From Isoperla grammatica (Eukaryota; Arthropoda; Insecta; Plecoptera; Perlodidae): DNA of 64,000 nt. The translations under genes and the position numbers were made by a program. This document shows positions 34,381 through 46,002 of the stretch, piece by piece. Location of the stretch: assembly GCA_945910005.1 (NCBI GenBank), contig OX246741.1, positions 47,485,281 to 47,549,280 of the forward strand, given 5' to 3'. The stretch's first letter is position 1. The number at the start of each line of letters is the position of its first letter. The notes under the pieces were generated by a model, which had not been told where the DNA came from, made no database searches, and saw only the letters and a program-made list of their open reading frames with translations.

Positions 34381-36744
34381 CGTAAATACGTTAATTTCGC
34401 GGGTTTTAATATTGGCTAGTAGTCCTTCCTCTGAACCTTTTGATAATCCCAAAACAGTTGCTTCTCATAAGAAGAAAAATTGCGAGGGTAGAGACTTCTC
34501 TACGTTTTCATACACACTAAGTACTCAAAGTACTCGATTTTGATTGGTCTATTACTGTCGGAAGCGACAGAAAAACAATTTTCTGTCACAAAGTCAATAC
34601 AAAGATTATTAGAACAGTATCTTTTTTTTTACATTATTATTACATTATTATTTATATTATTACAAACATATCACTTGGTTCGAACCCCGACACGTCCTGC
34701 ACGTCAGTTTCAAGACCACTATTCTGGGGTTATTGCCGCCATCAAACCTCAATTCAGAATTCTCTTTGCGCAACTCGACATAACTTCGTTTACTCCGCCA
34801 TTGTCGTGTACTACAAATCATTCGCCAGGTAAAAATGGTTTGGACCGAGGCCAAAACTGCGCGACCATTCTCGTTTTCGATATTTCTCGATAAAAATATG
34901 TGTACATATTTAAATTCAAATCACTAGTCGGTCGTCTCTTTGGCAGAAAGACTCTTTTCACGATTTATTTACCTATGTAGATAGATATTTGTGTATAATC
35001 CAAAGACTTGTATCTACATAACATGTCGTCATGAAGACAGAGACCTTGCATGTCTATTCGCTAACACAGCCATCGAGGACGATATCTGCAGGAAGCAAGG
35101 TCCGTAAATCCTCTAGCGGGGGCTCGTCGAACCGAACCTCCGCCAGGGGATTGTGCAGAAAGCACTGGGTGATAAGGAAAGCGCATGTCTACATACACAT
35201 ACACACAGAACAGGATGTTCCCTCTTAGTTGTAGCAACTGACAACAACTATGCAAACCGAGAGACCCACGCGATACCACACGAAAAAAAAATTGTGGCCA
35301 TCAATGAACAGTTTACTTGTTGCCCACGCTTTTGGTTTCATTGCTGGCGCGTTTTCTAAATACAGCTACATTGGATAACGTCGGCCTAGATAACACCGAG
35401 CTGTTGGTTATTGTGTTGTTGCTTCCTGTCTGAGTTGACATTGCACCGATATATCCACCAACACCGATAATCGCTTGACATTGCAACACCTCAAATCTCA
35501 TATTTACTCAGCTTTATGACTACTAACACCTGTATTTGCAAACGGGCCGAACCTAAGTTGCAATCAAATCGTGGTGTTTTTCGTTTCTTCGCATTTTGGT
35601 AAGGTGGATGGATCAAAGAGTAGAATATTGGCGAATATTCTAGACCAATCAGAACAGCGAATGCGTTGTCTTGACAACCCTGAATGCGACGTTTCGGTAG
35701 CAATACAGAACACAACAGGATATCATTGTACTAGAACACAAAAACACTTGATTTATGCGTTACAACTTGTTCTTCCATTTGTCTGCATTTTATTTTTGTT
35801 TCAAATAAAAACGCATTTACAAATTGCATTCATCTCGTTTACATTAGTGTATGTACATAAAAAGAAGGATAAGAGTCTCCATTTCGTTGTTTTTTCTCAA
35901 TGTTATATTATTACAAGATGAAACTTAACTAACAAAAAATGCACTGAGACTGAGAGCGACGAACTTTTTACTGCACATTGACGGGACTACAGTTAGGACA
36001 GCCGTGAAATCTCCTCTCGACGAAACGAGTAATCGACTGGATAATTGAATCGACTATCACAAGTCACTATACAAATGTTTTACATGTCCGGCTGGATATA
36101 TTTGGGACTTAATATTCACACGCTTTAAAGTGGTTTCCACACATTTTAATCCTGTCCAAGAAAGTAATCCTCAATTAATCACTCAGTTAACTATCTAATC
36201 GATTGTTTGTATGCACGCATTTATATACATAAATCATGTTAATTGCATCCGCCCTTCGTTACTGATTTATAACTGAATATACAATTCTACCGCTTTGCAT
36301 TTGCCGTGATTGACAATAATGGATTTCATTTCACAGATAACTATATGACAATTTGAAAGCGATAAAACGGCGCCAAATCTCTTCCTCTGCTTCAAGCATG
36401 AAGGTTACCAATGTTTCGCAAGCATTTGTACAGTCCCGTTCACGATCATCCGTCCCATTAGATAATACACATGGCCGGAAGCAGCGTGATATGATCCATC
36501 ATGCAATGCGCTGACGTCACGTTAGAGTGGCAGAACCAACAGCCAATAGGAAAACAATAACGATCAAATGATATCGTGTCACTCACTTGAGCTAAATAAC
36601 TCCAATAAAATATGTGATATATATATATGGCACTCTCCTCTGAAACACTAGTTACCGTTGGTTCGAGCAGATTGGAGGCTTCGAAAGCTTGTGTAACAGC
36701 TTCGTTCTTCTCGTCAACTGCTCGGCAGTCCAGGTTAGTGGCGG
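34381..36744. other. No gene seen; B-box palindrome and one CRE
   Basis: GGTTCGAACC at 34677-34686 may be a SINE head remnant. TGACGTCA at 36512-36519 lies near a CCAAT box (AGCCAATAGG). Overlapping frames near 34540-34893 and 35571-35921 are unrecognised. Confidence 0.45.
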
Positions 36745-36967
36745 AACCTATATGACTGGTCAAAGTTACACCGTCCTTTCGGATGGGACGTAAAGCCGAT
36801 GGTCCCCTTGGTACTTTTCGACAGGAGTAGGCTACGTGACGGTACCCGGTAGGCGTTTATAGTCATCCCCTCCTCCCTTCCTCATTATCATTCACCAATC
36901 ATCACTCATCAGGCTAAAGAGGGCATTGTGCCCAACACTGGCCTTAATTACAATAAAGTAAAGTAAG
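36745..36967 (+). mobile_element. Retroelement 3'-part-like sequence (truncated SINE or LINE tail)
   Basis: CTTTCGGATGGGACGTAAAG and GCCGATGGTCCCC form a block I associate with the bodies of tRNA-derived SINEs in aquatic animals. It ends in AATAAAGTAAAGTAAG, a tail-like A-rich sequence. The block TTTTCGACAGGAGTAG near 36815-36830 recurs at about 58606-58620. No tRNA head is present, so this would be a 5'-truncated copy. Identification is from memory of similar repeats. Confidence 0.35.
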
Positions 36968-38146
36968 TATTAAGCATTTTAAGAACACCAATAAAAATGC
37001 AAATAATTACATGAGATTACACCACATATTGATCGTGTACAGAAGTGCTTCTGCTGCAACCATGCTTGCTTCGGTCCTAATGTCACTTCCCCCCATGCCC
37101 AGGCCCACCTTACCCCATAGGCACACGAGGCCCGGGCCTAGGGCGGCACTTTCCAGGGGCGGCAAATTTATTGGAAATTTGTATGTTATCAACCAATGAA
37201 TTGATATTCAAGAAGTCAAAATCGTTAATATTTTACTTGTTTCGAACACAAAATGCCATAGCCAATGCAATATCTCAATTTCTCACCTGAGCGTTCACGA
37301 AAAATGACTTGTATATTTCTAGGCCCTGTTTATGGTTGACGATGTCTAATTCGGATAAGAGAGTTGGGTGTAGTGTTTAGAAATGGCAGGTGGAATAATA
37401 AGCCGAATGGAGTTTTTGCCTGACCTTTCCTAGAATCTGGCTATTCATTTAGTGTTCTTTGTAGCAGCATGTGGAGACTTATTAGCCAAAACATGCCTTC
37501 GTCTTGAGATACAAAAGCGTTCAGCCCAACAAATTATTTCTGAGTCTGTGCCGCATCAAACCACAATGCACTATCCCGCAAGTAAATCTGTAAACAAAAT
37601 GCTTCTTCTGGCGTTTTGAAATCAGTCAAGTTTTCAACTTCGTATGGGAAGGTTCAATTTTCTGCACTTTTGTAGTGATTATTCGTGTGCTAAACTGACG
37701 TATGCTAAGGTAGCCGTGTGCTATACAATGTAAGTTTTTCTGTAATCTTCATCACGTGTGTTAATGTGACTTAATAGTATGACAGTGAGTGAAGTGAAGT
37801 ACAATATGAATTGTGTCACGTTCGTTACTGTAAAGTTCGATTAAGTGGAGCCCAGTATAAGAAACGCGCTAAAGGGAAACGAGAGACTAGTCGCCTTATC
37901 AATGTTGTCCATTGAATGTGAGCTAACAAAAACAATATGCTTTGACACAGTCATTGAACTATTTGTCAGAAACAAATCCAGGATGAAACCTTTGTGAGAT
38001 TGCAGGCTCGGCGATGGAGACTGGTTGAGTGACAAATATATTTAGCATAAATAAATAAAAATGGGTTCTTATTGCCCATCCCCATCCCCATCATCGTATA
38101 CAAAGTTTGTAATGGTGTTGTTGTTTTTGTTGCCGTTGAGTTTTGA
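36968..38146. other. No gene seen
   Basis: At about 37095-37165 a GGCCCGGGCCTAGGGCGGC stretch resembles G/C-rich DNA-transposon ends, but no partner end was found. Confidence 0.45.
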
Positions 38147-38169
38147 GGGGGGGGGGGGGGGGGGGGGGG
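38147..38169. repeat. Poly-G tract, 23 bases
   Basis: The longest pure G run in the window. It could form quadruplex structures. Confidence 0.95.
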
Positions 38170-38310
38170 CGGCATTTGTATTCGGGCCTATTTGCAAAAG
38201 ACATGTTACCCGGCCCTGCGCCATGCCCACGACTTACAGTGCAACACGACATGACCAGCATGAGGGCATTACACTCAACATTTATGCATAAATAAACATA
38301 TTATCTGCAC

Positions 38311-38538
38311 ACAAGAGTTCCTCAACCATAAGCGTGGTATGATAAGCTAAGACATACGAGACAATTTATTGTGAAGTCTTCCTAAAAAAGAATTTGCCCG
38401 TAAACTCATTTAGAACCAATGTATATCCGTACAAGAGTTCTTTAACCATAAGCGTGGCGAGGGTTATGTATGATAAGCTAAGACATACGAGACAATTTAA
38501 TTTATTGTTAAAACTTCCTAAAAAAAAGAATTTGCCCA
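38311..38538. repeat. Two-copy tandem duplication, period 120 bp
   Basis: Units start ACAAGAGTTC at 38311 and 38431 and share ACCATAAGCGTGG, ATGATAAGCTAAGACATACG and AAAGAATTTGCCC. Small insertions separate the copies. Confidence 0.92.
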
Positions 38539-39124
38539 TGAAAGAACCAACGTCGATGCACTCAGTGGATTTGTTCACGGCCGAGTGCGTACACTGTCTC
38601 AACTAACTACCGGCAAGGAAGTCTAGTAATCACCGTGCGTAGATAATACCCGCATCTACGCACAATGCGTGCGTGTGTGTCCGGACACCCTCGCACGGTG
38701 GGGACGCGAAGCTCAGACCGGACACGGACGGGTGGAGTAGAAGACTACCAAACCGGTCAGCTCATGACGTCACGCACTTCAACCCCGAAGACGTTGGTTG
38801 GACACGAACGAACAGACCGCAAACACGACATTAAATTCAATTGTGTGGGTTGGCAAAAAAATAATTATTAAACGGAACCGGAAATATGGCAACATTGCTT
38901 CAACAATAACGTGCATAAATTAGTAGGATACACATAAACACCTACCCGCTCGGTAAAAAAATATCTTTTTGGTATACTGGGGACATTAAAAAACTTATCT
39001 GTAACCACTATCACAAGTACGCACAGTTCACACCAATGCGGGTAGCGTTATTTGACGAACTAACATAAAGTAAAATACTTATCACCAAATCAGGCATAGA
39101 ACATAGAGACTTGATTATTGTAAT
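38539..39124. other. No gene seen; one CRE
   Basis: A CpG-rich stretch at about 38650-38830 contains TGACGTCA at 38765-38772. No exon recognised. Confidence 0.45.
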
Positions 39125-39137
39125 GGTGTTAGTGATA

Positions 39138-39409
39138 ATAATAATAATTTTTGTAGGAATAACCGTTATAGGATGCACACCAAATTTACCTGATGTGCCC
39201 ATCTTCAGGTGACTAACTAGGTTATTAGGGTGTTTGGATAGTTGGGAAGGATTTTCCGAGGGCTGATAGTATGACTCAGTTCCAGCATTCGCTTTTACGA
39301 CTGAGGAAAACCTCGGAAAAAACCTTCAGTCAGAACTGCCGGTGGCCGGAATCGAACCGGCGACCTCCCGAATTAGAGTCTCGCATCTTACCGCTGAGCC
39401 ACCTCTATC
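39138..39409 (-). mobile_element. Complete tRNA-derived SINE with 13-bp target duplication
   Basis: On the minus strand the element starts GATAGAGGTGGCTCAGCGG, has the A-box GTGGCTCAGCGGTAAGATGC and the B-box GGTTCGATTCCGG with normal tRNA spacing, then a body of about 130 bp shared with 22224-22425, then a 3' end with an ATT-type tail (the AATAATAATAAT at 39138-39148). It is flanked by the 13-bp direct repeat GGTGTTAGTGATA at 39125-39137 and 39410-39422, as produced by LINE-assisted retrotransposition. The target duplication and tail make this the most securely delimited retroelement in the window. Confidence 0.9.
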
Positions 39410-39422
39410 GGTGTTAGTGATA

Positions 39423-41205
39423 GTAATATTTAGACTTTATGTATCATCTTTGGGCAACAACTCTTATCGAGACGATGCCAGATATCACAAAATGAAAATA
39501 CATCACATAACATCCAGACCCAAGCCAAGATTCGAACTAGGGACACAGGAAATGCGGTTTAATACACACCTACACATTAGAATGAAATGAAACCACAATC
39601 CCATCCATAGACCATACTATAGGCCATGAAGTTATTTCGACGTACACTTATTTCCCTTACGGTTGTGTTCGTCACTTACTATTACATGAGAGCAATTATT
39701 TACTCACACCTACAACTCGAGAGATTCATATAAGACAATGGACGTGTTTTTATTCTGGGAAGGTGGACGGAAATGACCATCTTATAAACGTACTCTAGTA
39801 TTTCTTACCCTTCAGTTGTCGGCGGAATGTGGGCAAGACTGCGCTGAGAATGATAATTTCCAAGAAACGAAGAATGCAAAATCGTAAGTTGACAAAAAGC
39901 GAAGCGAAGGATACGGTGGATTGGGAACGTTTTGGAATTGTCGAGTGCTGCAGCGCTGCGGCAGACGATGGAATGAGAGGATTGAGGTCCGTCCGCGCAA
40001 GAAGTGCGGCCGCAAGAACTGGGAGCAATGCAGCGAGTCGTTTCGTTTTTCTTTTAATCGTTCCGCGACCGAACGTTCGCTGACGTCGCGACCAACTAGG
40101 ACTTTCACAGTCCTTAATAAACAAACTATGGCTGCAAGTTTTTTTTTTAAATCACAAATTGGTTTTCTTGGTCAAAATGCATCCATTATTGCTTGCTTAG
40201 GAAACCGTTACAATAAACCTCAATTTTTTAAAAACATATAAGTCATTATTTGCTTCCGCTTTGTACACCCAAGACTCGTGATAGAGTAATTAAAACATAA
40301 CGTTCATAATACGCCACTTTTCCGAAAACTAGTTTGTTTTTACAACAAACCAAAACGACTAAATTACCACATTGTACGGATATTCTTCCTGAAACAACTA
40401 AGTTCAACCTAGAACGAGACCACTTTCGTCAATAATCAACATTCCTCTAAAAATATAAACATTTCAACACAAGCATTTTTTAAATCAAGTTTTCATATAC
40501 GCAAGTGATATAATTCATAAGTAACCGTTCATCAACTACAATTAACAAATTGTGTCTCATTTTTTTATTAAGAAAAAGAATTTAGTGAATTAATTTTCAA
40601 ATATATGCGATGATGAAAAAATGTGTACCATTATCAGTGAAAATTCATGTGAGAGTTGACTGACGGGGTTGCGTGTTGCAGTTAGTAATTGGGTACTTGT
40701 GATTAAAAGCATTCCACGGCGATGGGATGTCTACGAGGCTCGCTCCCACGAAAGCTAATTCATTCATTACCAACTACAAGAAGAGAGAATTCATATCGAG
40801 TGACGTCGGTGTTTGAGAGATGATAAACTGGTCTACAGCTTTCTATGTTGTTACGTGTAACAGTTGGTTGTTACAGTCTGCGGATCTAATCTCCTCACAG
40901 TTGTTGAGACTTGAGAGAATCACATGATCTCACAAATATAAGGTTATATTGATGAACACGCGAGAAAAGCAGATGTCCGCACAAAAACATTTAATCATCT
41001 GTATTGGGGGCGAAATATTATTCAAATCAAGCCGATATAATGGTTGACGGCTACTTGGGAAGGGACCTTTAGTTGGATCAATCACAAAAACTTGTTAATT
41101 CGTTCAGTGATCGCATGGAAGGGTGGTCATTTGATCATTTCCATATAAAAAACACAAGAAGGATATTTGTCGGAAAAGTCAAGTCGTTATTCTTTCAGAC
41201 GAGAA
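39423..41205. other. No gene seen; GC-richer stretch with overlapping frames
   Basis: Between about 39820 and 40110 the sequence is richer in GC and CpG and stays open in several frames on both strands (up to 109 residues). No frame shows a recognisable domain. It could hold an exon but I cannot choose one. Confidence 0.35.
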
Positions 41206-41213
41206 GTGAGCCG

Positions 41214-41641
41214 TAGAGATGGGCAAAAAATATCGATATTTCGATATATCGATACAATCTACCCGATATATCGATATTTTGTATCGATATTCTGTCTGTG
41301 ATATATCGCTTGTATCGATACATTGTGAGTCGATATATCAAGGAAGAGAGCCGCCCAGTCATGCCGTGCAAACTGCAATTAGTTCTACTTTTAACTCTAG
41401 GTAGCACCACAATGTTGCTTGTTGTCAATGATTTTCGACATCTATTTGCTTGTTCTCTTCTGCTACCGGCTACTAGATGGGCAAAACATATCGATATTTC
41501 GATATATCGATACAATGTACCCGATATATCGATATTTTATATCGATACAGTGAAGTCGATATTTTGATAACGATATATCGCCCACCTCGATATATCGATA
41601 TAACGATATATCGATACATCCATAAAAAATGCCCATCTCTA
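41214..41641. mobile_element. hAT-type MITE dense in TATCGATA
   Basis: The ends TAGAGATGGGCA and TGCCCATCTCTA are exact complements. The 8-bp direct repeat GTGAGCCG flanks the element (41206-41213 and 41642-41649), identifying a hAT-type insertion. Inside are two head-like copies, at 41214-41340 and from 41474 on (TAGATGGGCAAAACATATCG), separated by about 130 bp of unrelated sequence, so the element has an internal duplication. It contains 11 copies of the palindrome TATCGATA. No transposase is encoded. Confidence 0.88.
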
Positions 41642-41649
41642 GTGAGCCG

Positions 41650-43958
41650 TAGTGGCCCCTCTTTCCGCGCAGCACCCCTACAATAGCGAATATGGACCAG
41701 TCCGTGTGCGCATACGTGTTTTGCGCACAAAGACGACATTGCTGTCAAGACACTACTAAGCGATCTTCAATTACAATTACACATCCACCCAGGTAACGAG
41801 ATCACAAAGCTTAGCTTGCTCAATACCTTGCTTGATGTTTTGCAATCTAACTATATATAAGCTATGCTGCGTGTGTATGCACTATGCAGTAATCACCTCA
41901 ACTCATACCCTTTTGTATCGCCAAACCCTGAAACCAATACTGTTTCAGAATACATGATTTCTACATATGAATCATGTAATATAGTTAGTTAGTTAGCAAG
42001 GCAGCAACTCTAACCAGTCAGTCAGGAGTCAGGAGTGACTCAAATCAAACCTCGTTCTACAACGTTCGTGTCTCAAATAATAAAAACAACCACACACACG
42101 CAAATTATGCCTGCATGAAATCAATTCACAAAGAATGTATTAATAACACAGACTCCCATAGAATCAGACAGCGGTAGTCGAGATAATGAACGTATCCCTC
42201 GAAGCGTTGTGGATACTGACTGCCCTGGGCAGACGCGACGAGGCGTTGTAGATACTGACTGCCCTGCTATGTAACTCAATTCGTCACATTTCACGGTGTG
42301 TGATTGCTGTGCGGTTTCGCTTGCATCCAAATTAAGAGTTGCTCATCATCATCATCATCATCATCATCATGAACACAAGGATATCTCTCTTACTGACGAG
42401 AACTTCCCATTATTTACTAATCAAATAATATATTTTTCGTCAAATTCCGTGACTATTTGACTATGAAAAGGAAGGGAGGATGACAGAGAAGCATTGCCCG
42501 AAGCAGGCGTGTAAACAAACAATGGACCTGGTAAAACATACGGACAGGAAAACGCTAAAGGTGACTGAACCGGGGTCTGAGCATTATACATGTAAACCAA
42601 CGCGTGTTTCAACCGGGGCTATTGCAAAGATCAACCCTTGAATAGAATATTCACCCTTTATTTTATGAGAAGTCTTTTAACACGACGCAGAAAATGTCAA
42701 TAAAGATATAATCTACAAATTGCTTTCCAATGGAATGGGAGGTTCGAACGCAAGTTCGAACAAAACTATGTGGAATGGCGTAGCTGAATGCACTAAAGTC
42801 ACCAAAAATAAAATGATGACGCATTTTAAATTGCGCAGCGTCCGCACTAAAGTATAAGAGAAGTAAAATACCACAAAATATAGCTAAACCCGAAAAACTG
42901 CTTGTGGTCAAGTTCTCCGGATGACCCCTGGGTCTCCAAATCAAGATAATGTCTCCTGCTGGTCAGGTTGGTGAACAACGAACGAGCGCTACAGGTTTCG
43001 GCGCGGTGGCTTTGCAACAGGTAGTCAGGTTAGATCAGCTTCCATCCTCCACCCATCATAGATGAGAACCATCGCGGCAGTTCTCTGCCTTGCAAAGACA
43101 ACATCAGACATTTTCAAACAAATTTACATATTTTTACATTTTACGGTCGTTGTGAAACACGACTATCCAGTTTATGAAAATGTAATGCAAATGAATAATA
43201 CATAAACTCTCAAACAAACTTTCAGTAATTACCTATGTACAGATTTTAATGCACAAATCTAATTTATTTATAATTGCAGGTCGGCTGACAAAATGCTGGG
43301 CCGTTCTATCCAAAAGTTAGATTTGATCGCAGTGTGCACACTAGGACGCAGATTTTCGTGGATATTAGTTATGCAAGTATGCACAACCCAACACAAATTC
43401 GTACTTAAATACATATGTGATAAGGTTAATGTATACTTAAGTCACTAATTACTTAAATTATAATATTGTTATGTAAATATGAATTTATAAAATACCGGTT
43501 TTCTATTATATATGGAAGATATTAAGACGCCTATAATGATATATAAACTTAGTTACCAAGGCTATGCGAAACATGTTCAAAAGATAAGAATAAATCAAAA
43601 AGTTATGTAATGTGATTATAATCCCAATGTTTTTTTCTAATCTGTGGTTCGCGTACCAGAGAATTCCTATATCACAATAATTCATATTTTAACGATATAG
43701 TTTTTAATGGAAACCCCATATTATATCGGTAAGAATATCCAGAATAAAGACTATTTCAGACTATGGACCAAAACGTACGCCTAAAAAGGTAAACCAGAAC
43801 CTCTATCAGTACAATCTACACTAGCGAACAAGCATTTATTTATTCTTTACTATTTAATTATTTATTTTATTGTATCTCAACAATTATCAATCTTCTTAGA
43901 GTTAGGCGTACATATTAGTATACGAAAGGGTTACGTAAACATATAGTGCAATACCCTC
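41650..43958. other. No gene seen; CAT array
   Basis: A trinucleotide CAT/ATC array lies at about 42344-42370. Remaining sequence is AT-rich without recognised genes. Confidence 0.5.
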
Positions 43959-43961
43959 TAA

Positions 43962-44130
43962 AGGTGCATTCACAATCTTTACTAGTACTATGGTTTAATG
44001 ATTAAGACTAAGACAAACCTTAGCCACAGCCAATCAGAGCGCAGTATTCTCCCTCCCAGCCAATGAAAGAAGCCTGTGGCTTAGTCTTAGTCATTAAACC
44101 ATAGTACTAGTAAAGATTGTGAATGCACCT
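43962..44130. mobile_element. Palindromic MITE, PIF/Harbinger type (TAA target duplication)
   Basis: Terminal inverted repeats of more than 40 nearly perfect bases start AGGTGCATTCACAATCTTTA and end with the complement. The flanks are TAA at 43959-43961 and 44131-44133, a 3-bp duplication typical of PIF/Harbinger. The short centre carries two CCAAT boxes (CAGCCAATCAGAGCG and CAGCCAATGAAAG). No coding capacity. Confidence 0.85.
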
Positions 44131-44133
44131 TAA

Positions 44134-44516
44134 CGGGGAAGGATACCTCTACGTCAAAAACCGCACACAATTTTCATTTTTAAATTATATTATAAGAATG
44201 GGCTTCGAAATCCAAAATCTGAATCCACAGCGCACTGTGGTTTAGTAAACCCTACACATTGAATGCGCTAAGTCGTGACTTAAATTATAATCAGTATGTT
44301 TTTTTATAAATAATCAATTTGGTTACTAATTATCGAATTCTAATCAAAATACTACGCTTATGGTTATAATATTTTATTCAATCTGTAGGGCTTACCAAAG
44401 CAAAGTTCGCTGCTGATTTAGATTTTCGATTTCTTGTTGCAATCTTGAGATATATTTAAAAATGAACTTTTTCTGCGGTTTGTGAAGTAGAGACTACCCT
44501 TTGCCCTTAACAGAAA
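44134..44516. mobile_element. TTAA-flanked MITE (piggyBac type), copy 1
   Basis: This is a 383-bp element between TTAA at 44130-44133 and TTAA at 44517-44520. Its inverted ends share TCTACGTC-like, AACCGCA and TTCATTTTTAAATTATAT-like blocks: CCTCTACGTCAAAAACCGCA on the left against CTCTACTTCACAAACCGCAG on the complement of the right. The left TTAA consists of the last T of the neighbouring MITE plus that MITE's TAA duplication, so this element inserted into the other's edge. A second copy lies at 60505-60875. Confidence 0.82.
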
Positions 44517-44520
44517 CATT

Positions 44521-45870
44521 AACTTAATCCCCAGCCCCGTTGCACACTTTCTCACCCGACAAACACAAACGTGGATATAGAACTATACTCGTATAAATTG
44601 TGTATAAAAATCTATATTCCTGCTACAAACACATGCGCACGCAGGTCCTATACCTACGGGTGAAGTCGAAGAGCCGATCAAGTAGTACTACTACAACTTG
44701 AGGTAGTTTTTATAATGGTAAACAACGTATGTCAACCCAATCACCGCTACGCCGCGCTAATGTCGCCGTGCGCAACTTGTTCAATGGAGCATCGTTACTG
44801 TATGGATTCTTATACTGTGACTATATAGTACATAAAATTACAAAAAAAAAATACTGGTAGAAAAAGCAAGTTACACAAAGCAAGAGTTTTTCAACGTAGA
44901 CAGTTCCCCGAAAGGAGGGAAGCGAAGGGAGGCAAGTGTGTGGCCTACATAACGCGCGACAGTCTGTTGCTTCTCTGCGACATCTGTCAGGACGGGGACG
45001 CCGACGCAACCACTGTGCCTCGCGCAACATGTGTCCTGCACGTGTTGCTCTGCGCAGAGGGACTAGGAAACACTCCACTCGTCGGGAGGAAACGTTATTT
45101 CTCATAAACAAATAAAACAGTCTCCAGGAATCTTCGGAAATGTGTCGTAATAACCGGTGCAGATGGGCGGGAAGTGGGGATTAGGGTAACGAGTTATGAT
45201 TTGCCGTCGCGAACACTTCCAGGCATGAGGTTTCAATTATATGGAGAGAAAAGGAATTCAATTTCTAGATTTACAAACAAATATGGTTTCCTCGACGGTA
45301 CGTCAACTCACTTTACGACATGCAATAGTTTTGTTGCATTACCTTCTTTCTGCAATGTAATGCAATGAAAAACACTCATTTACAAAATAAAATTATAAAT
45401 GTGAACGCTAAAAAAACTAGATATTCTAATGAACAACAATGTTTCCGATGGTTAATGAGTATTTTAAGAATTCATAATTATCATGATTGATCCAATCGTT
45501 CTAGTTTCATTAAGGTAAATAAACAGTCGTTCGTTTATCCATACTTTTCGAGTGGCCTTATGACCATCTCTAATTAGCCAGGCATACAGACTTCTTCATT
45601 ATAAACCACATCAGGTTTATTTGCCATTCTTTGGTATGCGATCTGGATACTAAAGAAGAGCATATAACTTACAATTCACAAGAAAGATGCGATTTAAATT
45701 ATTCATAGGCCAGTCTGTAACCCAGATATTTAGGAACACACATGCACACGCCATCATTGAACGCTCATGAAAAGGTTCAACCCAAATGTTTCCCTTCCAT
45801 CTGAAAGAACTAGTCCACAAAAACGCATAGATGGACCCCTCATGCACGAATCTAGACAAAACAAACAGAC
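44521..45870. other. No gene seen
   Basis: A GC-richer part at about 44900-45080 gives an arginine-rich minus-strand frame without a recognised domain. Confidence 0.45.
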
Positions 45871-46002
45871 TCCACTGTGAAGTACTGCTCATTCATGCAC
45901 CAGACTTCATAAGGCAACACAAACAGACAAACTGACTCCACTGTGAAGTACTACGCGTTCATGCACCAGACTTCATAAGGCAACACAAACAGACAAACTG
46001 AG
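45871..46002. repeat. Two-copy 66-bp tandem duplication
   Basis: Units start TCCACTGTGAAGTACT and differ mainly at GCTCATTC against ACGCGTTC. Confidence 0.95.

Noticed and set aside
37090..37165. hAT or other transposon end around GGCCCGGGCCTAGGGCGGC
   Set aside because: Resembles G/C-rich transposon ends, but no complementary end or target duplication was found.
39795..40241. Gene encoded by one of the overlapping frames of 84 to 109 residues
   Set aside because: At least four frames on both strands are open over the same DNA and none has a recognisable domain, start context or splice signals.
44680..44720. let-7-like TTGAGGTAGTTTTTATA
   Set aside because: Only the seed-like TGAGGTAGT is shared; the rest of the mature sequence and a hairpin partner are missing.
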